Below, piece by piece: positions 28,381 through 38,076 of a DNA stretch of 64,000 nucleotides. Source of the DNA: Acinetobacter sp. ANC 3813. GTDB lineage: Bacteria; Pseudomonadota; Gammaproteobacteria; Pseudomonadales; Moraxellaceae. The translations under genes were made by a program, and so were the position numbers. Position 1 is the stretch's first letter; every line of letters begins with the position of its first letter. The stretch lies in NCBI RefSeq assembly GCF_002135435.1, contig NZ_NEGK01000009.1, forward strand, positions 62,001 to 126,000, written 5' to 3'. A model generated the notes under the pieces. That model was given only the letters and a program-made list of their open reading frames with translations, was not told where the DNA came from and ran no database searches.

Positions 28381-30168
28381 ATGGCTCAGCTGATCAATGA
28401 AAAGGATTTAAATTTCCTGCTCTACGATGTATTCAAAGCAGAAGAATTGACACAATTTCCACGCTATGCAGAGCATGATACGGCTACATTCAATAGCATC
28501 TTAGATACCGCTCGAGGAATTGCAGAAGATTTCTTTGCTCCGCACAATGCAAAGGCTGATCATCATGAGCCGACTTTTGACGGCAAAACAGTCACCACTC
28601 TTCCAGAAGTAAAAACAGCTTGGACACAATTGGCAAATGCAGGACTGCTTTGCGCGCAGCATGACTATGACCAAGGCGGCATGCAGCTTCCAACATTAAT
28701 TAATATGGCGGCCAATGCCTATTTTATGTCAGCAAATCCTTCGACAGCGGCCTATTCATTTTTAACTGCAGCTGCTGCCAATCTCATTCAAGCCTTTGGT
28801 ACAGAATCTCAAAAACGCGATTTTGTACCGCATATGTTTAGCGGTCGCTTCGCAGGTACGATGGCAATGACTGAACCGAACGTCGGTTCATCATTGGGTG
28901 ATTTAAGCACCAAAGCGCTGCCAAAAGCAGATGGTACGTATTTGATTAAGGGTCAGAAAATGTTTATTTCTGGCGGTGATCAAGACATCACAGAAAATAT
29001 TGTGCATTTGGTTTTAGCCCGTATACAAGATGCGCCGCAAGGTGTGAAAGGTATTTCGTTGTTTATTGTGCCTAAATTTAAAGTGCACGCAGATGGTTCT
29101 TTGGCAGAACACAATGATGTACAGCTCGCGGGCCTGCTGCATAAAATGGGCTACCGCGGCACGACATCCACCGTTTTAAGTTTTGGCGAGCAAGACCAGT
29201 GCACAGGCTACTTAATTGGGGAGGCTGGTGCAGGCTTAAAATACATGTTCAAAATGATGAACGAAGCCCGCGTAGGTGTCGCGCTTGGTGCAGCAATGAT
29301 TGGTTATCGTGGCTATTTAGAGTCTTTGGATTATGCAAAAAACCGACCCCAAGGACGCTTAGTTTCGAATAAAGATCCATTGGCTAAGCCTGTCAGTATT
29401 ATTCAGCATACTGACGTCAAACGTATGCTGCTTGCACAAAAGTCTTATGTGGAAGGATCACTTGCACTTTGCCTCTTTGCAGCGCGTTTAATTGATGAAC
29501 ATCAAGCCAATGCCGATGAAGACAGCGCATTACTGCTAGATTTAATCACCCCTGTGGTGAAATCATTCCCTTCGGCCTATGGGCCTAAAGCCAACGATTT
29601 AGCCATTCAAGTTTTAGGTGGAGCTGGCTATACCCGTGAATATCCTTTAGAACAATGCTACCGCGATAACCGTTTAAATCCAATTCACGAAGGTACTTTT
29701 GGCATTCAGTCTTTAGATTTACTTGGCCGTAAACTTTGGCAGCAGAACAGCAAAGGCTTAATACTTCTGACTCAGCGCATGCAGAGCACGTTGAATGAGA
29801 CCGTTCATGAATCATTAATTCCCTTGGCTGAAATATTTAAACAGCATCTAACAACTGTACAGAAAACTACACAGGCTTTAGGCAAAGTACTTGCAGATGG
29901 CCAAACTGATTTAGGCTTGGCAAACTCTGCGCTGTATTTAGAAATGATGGGTAAAACCATGATTTCGTGGCTATGGCTGGATATGGCAAATAAAGCCGTA
30001 CTCAAATTTGCAGACAGCAGCCATGCTGAAGATCAGCATTTTATGGCCGGTAAAATACAGGCTGCGCAATATTTTATACGCTGGGAACTGCCTGAAATTG
30101 AACATTATGCAAAATTACTCAATCAGCTTGATGATACATGCCTCAACATGCAGGCCGATTGGTTCTAA
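28381..30168 (+). CDS. Acyl-CoA dehydrogenase, long (595 aa) type with C-terminal extension
   Basis: FAD-dependent dehydrogenase of the 3-methylmercaptopropionyl-CoA dehydrogenase/AcdA-like branch. Signature MAMTEPNVGSSLGDLST (about residues 160-176) and HEGTFGIQSLDLLGRKL near residue 440, followed by the extra helical C-terminal domain that distinguishes this 590-600-residue class from short-chain enzymes. Ribosome site GAGGAT. Divergent regulator of GlxA type. Substrate not known. Confidence 0.87.
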   Translation: MAQLINEKDLNFLLYDVFKAEELTQFPRYAEHDTATFNSILDTARGIAEDFFAPHNAKADHHEPTFDGKTVTTLPEVKTAWTQLANAGLLCAQHDYDQGGMQLPTLINMAANAYFMSANPSTAAYSFLTAAAANLIQAFGTESQKRDFVPHMFSGRFAGTMAMTEPNVGSSLGDLSTKALPKADGTYLIKGQKMFISGGDQDITENIVHLVLARIQDAPQGVKGISLFIVPKFKVHADGSLAEHNDVQLAGLLHKMGYRGTTSTVLSFGEQDQCTGYLIGEAGAGLKYMFKMMNEARVGVALGAAMIGYRGYLESLDYAKNRPQGRLVSNKDPLAKPVSIIQHTDVKRMLLAQKSYVEGSLALCLFAARLIDEHQANADEDSALLLDLITPVVKSFPSAYGPKANDLAIQVLGGAGYTREYPLEQCYRDNRLNPIHEGTFGIQSLDLLGRKLWQQNSKGLILLTQRMQSTLNETVHESLIPLAEIFKQHLTTVQKTTQALGKVLADGQTDLGLANSALYLEMMGKTMISWLWLDMANKAVLKFADSSHAEDQHFMAGKIQAAQYFIRWELPEIEHYAKLLNQLDDTCLNMQADWF

Positions 30169-30200
30169 GTTTTAGTCCTTCCCCTCCGTTGGACTAAAAA

Positions 30201-30234
30201 GAAGGCGGAATACTGTTTTCAGTATTCCGCCTTC
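30201..30234. terminator. Strong bidirectional terminator
   Basis: A perfect 15-bp stem (GAAGGCGGAATACTG and its complement) with a TTTT loop, flanked by AAAAA on the left and ACTTTT on the right. It lies between the convergent acyl-CoA dehydrogenase and nitroreductase genes. Confidence 0.88.
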
Positions 30235-30303
30235 ACTTTTACAAATTCGCAAAATTCAATGATTCATAAACATAAATAATCATTCATCTTGCTGATCTTA
30301 TAA

Positions 30304-30906
30304 TTATTTAAAAACTTTAAAACGTGCTGCATCATCCATAAAGCCTTTGGCTTTTGCTTCACCTTCAACTGAACCAAACACCAGCTGAGCGCGCAATTTC
30401 CAGTTTGCAGGAATATCCCATTCTGCATGTACTTCTGCATCTACAATTGGATTGTAATGCTGCAGCGATGCACCTAGACCCTCAGTATGCAATGCTGTCC
30501 ACACTGCAAATTGCGCAATTGCTGTTGAGTGCTCTGCCCAAATAGGGAAGTTTTCAGCATATGAAGGGAACTGCTCTTGCAGGCCTGTAATCACATCCAT
30601 ATCTTCAAAGAAAAGAACTGTGCCAACACCCGCTGCAAAACTCGCCATTTTAGCGGTTGTTTTTGCTGCGCCTTCTTCATCTTTCGCATAAGACTTCAAT
30701 TTTTCAGCCACAAGATTCCAAAATTTCTCACTTTCGCCATCAAATAAGATCACCGCGCGTGAAGACTGAGAATTGAATGAAGATGGGCTTTGCTTTATTG
30801 CAGTTTGAATCAAATCAGTTAGATGTTCTGGGCTTTGATTTGTATTTTTGCCAATTGCATAAATAGTACGGCGCTGAGTAATATGATCGATAAACTGATT
30901 CGACAT
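30304..30906 (-). CDS. Nitroreductase-family protein
   Basis: 200 residues with the FMN-binding start pattern RRTIYAIGKN and SPSSFNSQSSRAVIL, plus GLGASLQHYNPIVD in the second half. This is the small fungal/bacterial nitroreductase branch (HBN1/YdgI-like). Uses NAD(P)H to reduce nitro or quinone compounds. Ribosome site AAAGGAA. Stands alone. Confidence 0.82.
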   Translation of the reverse strand: MSNQFIDHITQRRTIYAIGKNTNQSPEHLTDLIQTAIKQSPSSFNSQSSRAVILFDGESEKFWNLVAEKLKSYAKDEEGAAKTTAKMASFAAGVGTVLFFEDMDVITGLQEQFPSYAENFPIWAEHSTAIAQFAVWTALHTEGLGASLQHYNPIVDAEVHAEWDIPANWKLRAQLVFGSVEGEAKAKGFMDDAARFKVFK

Positions 30907-31112
30907 GAATATTTCCTTTGTATTGTCATTAAATTAATAAGAGCCGCTTTGTACTGAGAACCTGAGGAGAAAGCAGTTAAAGTGCTCCTAAAAACACCTT
31001 AATCATTATGCAAATTCAATTCCAAATTTCAGTATCAAAAGAGAGTTTTTTAACCATTTGATAAAAAATTTAGCCTTCAGATGAATTAAGCACATGCTAA
31101 ATTCAAGGCATA

Positions 31113-31137
31113 TAAAAAATCCCCCAATAGAAGGAGG
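31113..31137. terminator. Weak hairpin after the 163-aa gene
   Basis: AAAAAATCCCCC and GGAGGAATTTTT pair with two mismatches. It lies about 40 bp beyond the stop of the minus-strand gene. Confidence 0.45.
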
Positions 31138-31177
31138 AATTTTTGAGCTGCAGAACTCAAAGACCTTTAGCTTAAAA

Positions 31178-31669
31178 TTAAAAATTCGCTTGCAAAACTT
31201 TCACTGACACTTTGCCTTTCCATAGATCACGCAAAGCCGGCAAATAGAATTTCTCGCCCAGCTCTACCAGTTCTGCATCAATCAAACCATGCACTTCATG
31301 CATAAATAGATAATCTAAATCTACTGTGCTGAGCATAGGCTGAGCCTTAGAAAAGTCCTTCCGTTTTTGCTGCGCTTGTTTGACTAAGCTGTCTGCATAT
31401 TTGCGGTCTTTGTACTGCGCAATCACATTTAAACGCAGTTCAATCACGCCCCAGCCGCTGAGCAGCAATTTGAAGGTTTCAAAATCTTGTGTTGTAGATT
31501 CCCATGTCATTTCTTCCAAATTTTCATTTTCTGGAAGTACTGGCAGCATGAGTTCCATTACACTTGGGAAAATTTTCTTAAAATTTAAGACAAATTTAAC
31601 AGGATGTTCACCCGGATAATCCTTAAACTGAACTTTCTTTTGAACATCGGTTAAATAAATATCAAACAT
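31178..31669 (-). CDS. Hypothetical protein, 163 aa
   Basis: Soluble, no signal or membrane segment. Well-placed ribosome site AGGAAAG before the ATG and ordinary codon use support a real gene. No family recognised. It stands alone between two gaps. Confidence 0.6.
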   Translation of the reverse strand: MFDIYLTDVQKKVQFKDYPGEHPVKFVLNFKKIFPSVMELMLPVLPENENLEEMTWESTTQDFETFKLLLSGWGVIELRLNVIAQYKDRKYADSLVKQAQQKRKDFSKAQPMLSTVDLDYLFMHEVHGLIDAELVELGEKFYLPALRDLWKGKVSVKVLQANF

Positions 31670-32067
31670 TAAATCTTTCCTAGCTAGAGTACTGTTTCTA
31701 ATACATTATTTTTCTTTCAAAAAAGAAATGCACAACAGTTATAAAAATCAAAATATATTTTAACAACTATGGCGCTTTATTCAAAGGTAATTGATTGTTT
31801 ATACATGCATTGAATTAGTAGAAGTTTCAATTTTCATCGGGCCACGAAAAGCCTATTTAAAAAAATACTTCAGACCGCAATCAGTATTTCTGAGTGATGT
31901 CACCACTCTTGAAATGTTCACATTTTGAAATAACTTTTATGAAATTTTATTGCAAATCATTGCCGCTTACCGTTTTATTTTTGCTAATGTAATATACTGA
32001 TTATAAATAAAAATAATTCCATACCAATCAAATATACCATCACATTAACATATTAAAAGGGTAAGTC
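31670..32067. other. Divergent promoter gap, no gene seen
   Basis: About 400 bp, AT-rich, between divergent genes. Both promoters must lie here. No hairpin or repeat stood out. Confidence 0.5.
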
Positions 32068-32814
32068 ATGTCACAAAATACATCTGAAAATCTTGAGTTT
32101 GATCCCACTACATTTGACGATTATCCAGTTCTATATGACGGTACATTGGCATGGCCTTACCGAAAAGAATTAGAACTTCCAACTTTAAAAAAATTACTGG
32201 GAAATCTTGCTGGCAAAAAAGTTTTAGATTTTGGGTGCGGTCCAGGTGTAATTACACGCTGGCTTCATGCACAAGGCGCGCAAAAAGTTACAGGTTACGA
32301 TATATCAGAAGGCATGTTGGCTTATGCACGTGAATGTGAAGAAAAGACCAAACTTGGTATTCAGTATTACTCGCATTTGGATGATCAATTTGAAGGTACA
32401 TTTGATATTATTCTCGCAGTCTACGTCATGCCCTATGTAGTGAAACAAGCAGATCTTAGTAGCATGTGCAACGAGATGTTCAAAATGTTAAAACCGGGCG
32501 GCAGGCTCATTACTTTGCCCCTTCATCCTGATTTTCATTTAGACCCTGATTATTACAGCGTTTGCGGATTTAAACTCATAGAAAAAGAACCGCGCAGTGA
32601 CGGCAGCAAAGTCGATTTACACATTCGAATGGAGCCACATATAATTGATCTTAAAGCTTATTACTGGTCGAGAGACACTTTAAACAGCACACTTCAACAA
32701 GCTGGCTTTCAGCAAATCACGTGGCATCCGCTTGAAGTACCTGATCAGCTTTCGCCAGAACTACAGCCATATGCGAACTGTCCGCATGTTTCAATCATTG
32801 AAGCGATTAAGTAA
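32068..32814 (+). CDS. Class I SAM-dependent methyltransferase
   Basis: 248 residues. Motif I is VLDFGCGPGVITRWL (about residues 51-65), followed by VTGYDISEGML and the motif-IV region DIILAVYVMPYVV, then MLKPGGRLITLPLHPDF. It resembles small-molecule (ToxA/UbiE-like) methyltransferases. Good ribosome site AAAAGGG. Substrate unknown. Confidence 0.78.
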   Translation: MSQNTSENLEFDPTTFDDYPVLYDGTLAWPYRKELELPTLKKLLGNLAGKKVLDFGCGPGVITRWLHAQGAQKVTGYDISEGMLAYARECEEKTKLGIQYYSHLDDQFEGTFDIILAVYVMPYVVKQADLSSMCNEMFKMLKPGGRLITLPLHPDFHLDPDYYSVCGFKLIEKEPRSDGSKVDLHIRMEPHIIDLKAYYWSRDTLNSTLQQAGFQQITWHPLEVPDQLSPELQPYANCPHVSIIEAIK

Positions 32815-32835
32815 TTTTTTATTACAGCTACAGAA

Positions 32836-32867
32836 GTGAGTTAAAGCCAAGTATAGCTTTAACTCAC
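32836..32867. terminator. Bidirectional terminator between methyltransferase and fumC
   Basis: GTGAGTTAAAGC and GCTTTAACTCAC form a perfect 12-bp stem with an 8-nt loop between two convergent genes. No long T-run follows. Confidence 0.65.
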
Positions 32868-32877
32868 ATTGTGAAAT

Positions 32878-34272
32878 CTATTTGGTATTGGCAGAGACCA
32901 TCTGCTCTGGACGCACCACTTCATCAAACTGCTGTTCAGTCACCAGACCTAATTCTACAGCCACTTGTTTCAATGTTTTGCCTTCTTTATAAGCAGTTTT
33001 AGCCACTTTAGCCGCATTTTCATAGCCAATTACAGGATTGAGCGCTGTCACTAACATTAAAGAATCATGCAGGAAATGATCAATTTTTTCACGGTTTGGT
33101 TCAATACCGACTGCACAATGATCATTAAAGCTATTGCATGCATCTCCTAATAACTGAATAGACTGCAGCAGGTTAAATGCAATCACTGGCATGAACACAT
33201 TCAGCTCGAAATTACCCGAAGCACCCGCAATATTGATGGTTGTATCATTACCCATCACTTGCGCAACAACCATGGTCATCGCTTCGCTTTGCGTAGGATT
33301 CACTTTGCCCGGCATAATGCTTGAACCTGGTTCATTTTCAGGAATGCGTAGTTCACCAAAACCGCAGCGCGGGCCGCTTGCCAGCCAGCGGATATCATTC
33401 GCGATTTTATTTAAACTCGCAGCCAAAGTCTTCAATGCTCCCGATGCGAAAACAGCAGCATCACGGCCAGCCAGCGCTTCGAATTTGTTTGGCGCGGTCA
33501 CAAATGGCAGACCTGTTAGCTCACCTAATTGTTCAGCAGCTTTGACTGCATAATCTGGATGTGCATTTAAACCTGTACCAACTGCAGTACCGCCTAAAGG
33601 CAACTCATATAAACCTGACAGCGCTTGCTGCAAACGTTTTAAACCATGATCCAGCTGCGATACATAGCCGCTGAACTCTTGGCCTAAAGTTAAAGGTGTA
33701 GCATCTTGCAGATGAGTACGGCCAATTTTGACAATGTCAGAAAATTCTTGCGACTTTGCATCTAAAGTATTGCGCAGCTGCGTAACAGCCGGAATCAGCA
33801 ACTCATTAATTTGCAGACTTGCCGCCACATGAATGGCTGTAGGAAATGAGTCATTGGTAGACTGCGCGCGGTTAACATGGTCATTCGGATGAACCGGCTT
33901 TTGTGAGCCCAAAGGATTGCCTAGTTTTTGATTGGCAATATTGGCAATCACTTCATTGCAATTCATATTACTTTGCGTGCCAGAACCCGTCTGCCAAACC
34001 ACTAAAGGGAATTGTGAATCCCACTGCCCTGCAATAACTTCTTCTGCGGCATCAACAATATACTGAGATAGTTCATTCGGAATTTGATTCAACTCTGCAT
34101 TAGTAATAGCAGCGGATTTTTTAACCAGCCCCATCGCACGGATCATTGGACGCGGTAAGCGTTCACCGCCAATTTTAAAGTTTTGCAGACTGCGCTGTGT
34201 TTGTGCGCCCCACATTGCTTCACTAGGTACTTCCACATCACCCATAGTGTCATGTTCAATACGTGTATGCAT
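32878..34272 (-). CDS. fumC: Class II fumarate hydratase
   Basis: 464 residues, the usual length. Interconverts fumarate and malate in the TCA cycle without an iron-sulfur cluster. Seen: the family signature [11 protein letters not shown] (near residue 317), the substrate-site regions SGTQSNMN and STNDSFPTA and the [10 protein letters not shown] block. A Fur-like palindrome sits about 105 bp upstream. This fits the known use of the iron-free FumC when iron is scarce or oxidants damage class I enzymes. Confidence 0.95.
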   Translation of the reverse strand: MHTRIEHDTMGDVEVPSEAMWGAQTQRSLQNFKIGGERLPRPMIRAMGLVKKSAAITNAELNQIPNELSQYIVDAAEEVIAGQWDSQFPLVVWQTGSGTQSNMNCNEVIANIANQKLGNPLGSQKPVHPNDHVNRAQSTNDSFPTAIHVAASLQINELLIPAVTQLRNTLDAKSQEFSDIVKIGRTHLQDATPLTLGQEFSGYVSQLDHGLKRLQQALSGLYELPLGGTAVGTGLNAHPDYAVKAAEQLGELTGLPFVTAPNKFEALAGRDAAVFASGALKTLAASLNKIANDIRWLASGPRCGFGELRIPENEPGSSIMPGKVNPTQSEAMTMVVAQVMGNDTTINIAGASGNFELNVFMPVIAFNLLQSIQLLGDACNSFNDHCAVGIEPNREKIDHFLHDSLMLVTALNPVIGYENAAKVAKTAYKEGKTLKQVAVELGLVTEQQFDEVVRPEQMVSANTK

Positions 34273-34375
34273 GTTGCAACCTCATTTCCTTGTCTAGACC
34301 TTGTTTAAAACATTGGCTATGGCACTAACAGCTTGCTTTGGCTTATTTTTGCAGTGTACGAAAGATTTAAATTTA

Positions 34376-34396
34376 TGTAAATGATAATTATTTACA
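34376..34396. promoter_or_regulatory. Fur-like palindrome upstream of fumC
   Basis: A 21-bp near-perfect palindrome, TGTAAATGATAATTATTTAC plus A. The central 19 bp match the Fur consensus at 14 positions, with AATGATAATTATT in the core. It lies about 105 bp before the fumC start, in its promoter region. Confidence 0.6.
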
Positions 34397-34513
34397 ATTT
34401 CTCGGGTTTTTCAGATTACCACAATCCGACTTTTAAATTATTGCACCTAATGTTTTTAAACGGTTTTTAATAATTTATCTAGCCTATACAGTTAACCATG
34501 CCATGTAGAAAGA

Positions 34514-35521
34514 CTATTGTCCACGCAATGTCATTTGATAAAAACGCCATTCATCTTCCAAAGTTTTTTTCAAACTATGTTCAGGTGTCCAGTGAAGGAC
34601 ATTTTTGGCTTTATCTGAATTGCTGCCCAGCTGATCAAACTCTGCATTTGGATAATATGGCGCATCAATAGTTTGAATTTTACTCTGAGTCACTTCAGAA
34701 ATTAGCGCGAGCAGATTTTGAATTGAAATCATTTCACCTGAAATATTAAATGCCTCACAGCAATGCTCCTGCCCCTGCAGCCATTGTAGTGCCTGCGAGA
34801 CGGCTTTACATGCATCTAACACATGTAAAAAACTGCGTTCGACAGTTTTATCTTCGGTATTGGCTTGTTTGCGCAACTCTATAAACTCACGCTGCAACGC
34901 GCCCACTTGCATAGCAAGCGGAACAATATTTTTAGGTAAGGGCGGAATAAACTCCCCCAGTACAGCATGCTCAAATGCGCCTGCAATATTACCTAAGCGC
35001 AAAATAGCGATTTTCCATTCATTGTCAGTTCGCGCAGTGTCTTGAATAATTTCCTCAACCATTTGCTGAGATTTTACATAAGGATTTGGATAGGCATAAT
35101 GAAATGGCAGATCTTCCTTTAATTCCGCAGAAGATTGTCCATAAACACTCAAACTCGATAGATGAACGAGGTTTCGCGCGCCTGTACGCTGCATTGCGCG
35201 CATGAGGCTCATAATACAGCTGACATTATCATTGTAATATTCAAGCGGCTTCAAAACTGATTCTTCTAAAGATTTAAAGCCTGCTGTATGCACTACATCA
35301 CTGATTGAATATTGCTCAAATACTTTATTTAAAGCTGGAGTATTGCGAATGTCTATTTTTACAAAGGGCACATACATGCCTGAGATATATTCAAGGCGCT
35401 CTAAAATTTGCAAGTTTGAATTTGATAAATTATCGACAATAATGACTTCTTGTCCTCGCGCTAAAAGACTTAAAGCAATATGCGAGCCTAGAAAGCCTAA
35501 TCCACCAGTCACTAAAATCAT
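34514..35521 (-). CDS. NAD-dependent epimerase/dehydratase (GalE-like), altered active site
   Basis: 335 residues of the extended SDR fold: nucleotide motif GGLGFLGSHIALSLL at the N-terminus and HLSSLSVYGQSS with the active-site serine near residue 124. The catalytic Y-x3-K, normally YGxSK, reads PYVKSQQMVEE here, so the lysine position (residue 152) is glutamine. GalE-type enzymes epimerise UDP-sugars; with this change the activity is uncertain. It stands alone, away from polysaccharide genes. Confidence 0.75.
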   Translation of the reverse strand: MILVTGGLGFLGSHIALSLLARGQEVIIVDNLSNSNLQILERLEYISGMYVPFVKIDIRNTPALNKVFEQYSISDVVHTAGFKSLEESVLKPLEYYNDNVSCIMSLMRAMQRTGARNLVHLSSLSVYGQSSAELKEDLPFHYAYPNPYVKSQQMVEEIIQDTARTDNEWKIAILRLGNIAGAFEHAVLGEFIPPLPKNIVPLAMQVGALQREFIELRKQANTEDKTVERSFLHVLDACKAVSQALQWLQGQEHCCEAFNISGEMISIQNLLALISEVTQSKIQTIDAPYYPNAEFDQLGSNSDKAKNVLHWTPEHSLKKTLEDEWRFYQMTLRGQ

Positions 35522-36067
35522 TGTTTAGATACTCCCTAGTTTAATCAGCATCTTGCGATTTATTGGTGTAATTTTGGTGTTTTCAATAAGTTATCCCTTG
35601 ATTTAGAAGTATAAAAACTGGCTTAAATTTTCTCTTAAGCCGGTCAATCTGCAAGAGCTTTGTCTTATCATATTACATGCTCAAATGATTGCATGTGTTG
35701 CAGTTATGGTAACCAACTGTATTTTATTCACGACTAAAACTTTAATTTCGTCATAAAAAATAGCCAAGCTTTTCAGTATCATTTTTTTCATGCTTCAACA
35801 TTCCTCAAATTCTAAAATTCCTTTCCCCATCAATTGATATTTACATAAGCGGAAACTGACCAATAAACTGATAAGGTTTGAAACAGGCCTTATGCTTCTT
35901 ATTATTTGACTTGAATAGATATTTTTTGTGATTAGGAATGTCTAAATAATTCTTTTTAACATGTCCGCTGGAATATTTAGATACCATCATAAATCGTTGT
36001 ATACTACCTTTTTCTTATGAAGTCTGGGCTAGCCAACTGTGTGGCCAGTGCCCGCTGTGAAATTTCA
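35522..36067. other. Divergent promoter gap, no gene seen
   Basis: About 545 bp between the epimerase and tusD starts. It contains one inverted repeat (35617-35644) and otherwise AT-rich sequence with no credible reading frame. Confidence 0.5.
35617..35644. repeat. Inverted repeat upstream of the epimerase gene
   Basis: ACTGGCTTAA and TTAAGCCGGT pair (one G-T) around an 8-nt loop, about 100 bp before the epimerase start. It could be an operator or a leader hairpin. Confidence 0.45.
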
Positions 36068-36436
36068 ATGAGCACTTTATTACTGATTACCTCCTCACCT
36101 GCATCCATACATGCATGGCATGCTTTGGGCCTCGCCCAAGCATTAAATCGCAAAAATGAAGAGTTCCGTGTGTTCTTCTATCAAGACGGTGTTTCTGTAG
36201 CCAATGCACTGCAATGGGTGCCTGATGATCAGCGCAAGTTAACTTCCGAATGGCAAAAATTGTCTGTACGATTACCTGTGTGTGTTAGCGCAGCTTTGGC
36301 GCGCGGCATTACCGATCAGGAAAATGCGCAGCGCCATAACATTCAACAGCATAACCTTGCAGAAGGATTTGAATTAGTCGGCTTAGGTGAACTTGCAGAT
36401 GCTGTCCAATCTGCTTCACGTCTCATTCAATTCTAA
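36068..36436 (+). CDS. tusD: Sulfurtransferase complex subunit TusD
   Basis: About 122 residues of the DsrE family. The active-site cysteine is in LPVCVSAALARGI, where TusD accepts persulfide sulfur from TusA and passes it to TusE. TusBCD is the hexameric relay for 2-thiouridine at the tRNA wobble base (MnmA pathway). The start MSTLLLITSS was preferred over an ATG 51 bp upstream because family members begin there. First of the four genes tusD-C-B-E. Confidence 0.85.
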   Translation: MSTLLLITSSPASIHAWHALGLAQALNRKNEEFRVFFYQDGVSVANALQWVPDDQRKLTSEWQKLSVRLPVCVSAALARGITDQENAQRHNIQQHNLAEGFELVGLGELADAVQSASRLIQF

Positions 36437-36480
36437 AAAATTTATATTTAGAAATTTGCTGTATTTAAAGGGTTTAATGT

Positions 36481-36831
36481 GTGAAAACCGTACTCGTAAT
36501 TTTAACTCAGCCAAACTTAAGCAGTTTGCAAGTCCATGAAAGCCTTTCTGCTACTATGGTTTTAGCCACGTTTGGCTGTGAAGTCAAAGTGCTTCTGCAA
36601 GATGGCGCCCTTAGCTTGCTGGCATCCGAATTGGAGTTTAATCAGCTGCAGCATGCTTTCAAAATTGCCTCCAATATGGTCGACAGTTTTGAGTTTTATG
36701 ATCTGACCCCGATCCTGATTGAAAAAAAAAATCGCAGTCATTCTTTTGTTGCAGGCTCTGAACAAGAACTGGAATTTGTTGAGCTGAATACAAGTTTGAT
36801 TCAGCAATTTGATCATGTGCTGTATTGGTAA
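36481..36831 (+). CDS. tusC: Sulfurtransferase complex subunit TusC
   Basis: 116 residues, DsrF-like, starting at GTG after AAAGGG. MKTVLVILTQPNLSSLQVHE, with AFGCEV-like LATFGCEVKVLLQDGAL, is typical of TusC. Structural partner in the TusBCD complex. 44 bp after tusD; its stop touches the region of the tusB start. Confidence 0.8.
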   Translation: MKTVLVILTQPNLSSLQVHESLSATMVLATFGCEVKVLLQDGALSLLASELEFNQLQHAFKIASNMVDSFEFYDLTPILIEKKNRSHSFVAGSEQELEFVELNTSLIQQFDHVLYW

Positions 36832-36842
36832 TGGTGATAAAA

Positions 36843-37139
36843 ATGTCTAATCAATCTCTAGTATCAAATACATTGTACTTAATACAGGCCAGCTATAGTG
36901 CTGCCCCTATGGCATTGTCTAAATTACAGCAGCTCTATACAGCTGGTGACAGTGTGGTATTTATGGGTGATGCCGTTATGCACGCCTCATCGGGTATACT
37001 GCAAACTTTGCAGAATTGCTTTGTATTGCGAAATGAACAGCCGTTGCTAAATGACTCAAATCACCAGATTCAATTGATTGATTATGATGCATTTGCAACT
37101 TTGTGCCTGCAATACAGCCGCTGTATCAGCCTGAAATAA
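36843..37139 (+). CDS. tusB: Sulfurtransferase complex subunit TusB
   Basis: About 98 residues, DsrH-like (NTLYLIQASYSAAPM at the start, SVVFMGDAVMHA in the middle). Third member of the TusBCD complex. Start at 36843 has GGTGA just upstream; an in-frame ATG at 36831 overlaps the tusC stop and is the alternative. This subunit is poorly conserved, so part of the call rests on gene order. Confidence 0.77.
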   Translation: MSNQSLVSNTLYLIQASYSAAPMALSKLQQLYTAGDSVVFMGDAVMHASSGILQTLQNCFVLRNEQPLLNDSNHQIQLIDYDAFATLCLQYSRCISLK

Positions 37140-37162
37140 TTTTAAAAATTGGTTATTGAAAG

Positions 37163-37474
37163 ATGAATCTAGAACTCGACCAAGATGGTCATTTAGTCGA
37201 TTATACTATTTGGAATGAAGACGTTGCTCAAACACTTGCGAAGTCTTTAGATCTTGAACTGACCGCATGGCATTTTGAAATATTAAAAGCAGTGCGCCAA
37301 TTTTATCAGCAATTCGGGCACTCTCCTGCAACGCGTCCGCTCATTAAATTTTTAATGAAAACGGTCAGCCCAGAGATTAATAATGCAGTCTTGCAAGATA
37401 AGTTCCATACCGGTCTGGTCGCGCGCCATTTAAGCCGTTTAGCTGGCGTGCCAAAACCTGCCAATTGCCTATAA
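37163..37474 (+). CDS. tusE: TusE/DsrC-family sulfur relay protein
   Basis: 103 residues, DsrC fold. The C-terminal arm LAGVPKPANCL carries the penultimate cysteine that receives sulfur from TusD and hands it to MnmA. The YYxxFxxSPATRPLIK-like segment (FYQQFGHSPATRPLIK) is the family signature. Ribosome site GAAAG. Last gene of the tus operon. Confidence 0.9.
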   Translation: MNLELDQDGHLVDYTIWNEDVAQTLAKSLDLELTAWHFEILKAVRQFYQQFGHSPATRPLIKFLMKTVSPEINNAVLQDKFHTGLVARHLSRLAGVPKPANCL

Positions 37475-37507
37475 TTGATTGGAATGTACCGAAATTAATT
37501 AAGATTG

Positions 37508-37537
37508 AAAGCAGGCAAATTATGCCTGCTTTTTTTC
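37508..37537. terminator. tus operon terminator overlapping the end of the HxlR gene
   Basis: AAAGCAGGC and GCCTGCTTT pair around a 7-nt loop and run into seven T on the plus strand. The right arm lies inside the last codons (KKQA and stop) of the convergent HxlR gene. Confidence 0.85.
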
Positions 37538-37999
37538 ATTCAGCGCATCATAATAAGCTTGTGTAAATACGGCTTTGACTTGTTTCGCATGTACTTCTTC
37601 ACCACATTCTGAACAGACCATCATCGGCTGAAAAATTTGACCGCAGTTTTTATGCACATACTGCACAGGTGCGCCACGGCCTTCATCCATCCATTGATCA
37701 GCCCACTTCGTCATTGCCTGTAAAACTGGATAAAGCGCCAAACCTTTTTCCGTTAGCCGATATTCAAAACGCTCCTGCCGATCAAAATATGGCGCCTTGA
37801 CTAAAATCTCGTGATCGACCAAACGCTTTAGCCTTTCAGACAGCACATGCCGCGTGAGACCCAAGTTATGCTGAAAATCATCAAAACGTCGCATGCCCAT
37901 AAAGGCATTTCTGACAATCAGCATGGTCCAACGGTCGCCTAAAATAGACAACGTTCTAGCAATTGAACATGGCTGATTGCCAATTTCTTCCCATTTCAT
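37520..37999 (-). CDS. HxlR-family transcriptional regulator
   Basis: 159 residues with the HxlR winged helix: CSIARTLSILGDRWTMLIVR, LTRHVLSERLKRLVDHEIL, and the wing YRLTEKGLALYPVL. An extra C-terminal part has C-x2-C pairs (NCGQIF, VCSECGEE), suggesting a small metal-binding finger. Target unknown; it has no divergent partner other than the gap before cidR. Confidence 0.85.
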   Translation of the reverse strand: MKWEEIGNQPCSIARTLSILGDRWTMLIVRNAFMGMRRFDDFQHNLGLTRHVLSERLKRLVDHEILVKAPYFDRQERFEYRLTEKGLALYPVLQAMTKWADQWMDEGRGAPVQYVHKNCGQIFQPMMVCSECGEEVHAKQVKAVFTQAYYDALNEKKQA

Positions 38000-38076
38000 T
38001 CTGATTAGCCAGCAAAATTATAGATCTTAAATTAATAGAATATTGTGATTTTGAAAAGTAGCTATCTGTCTAAAAT

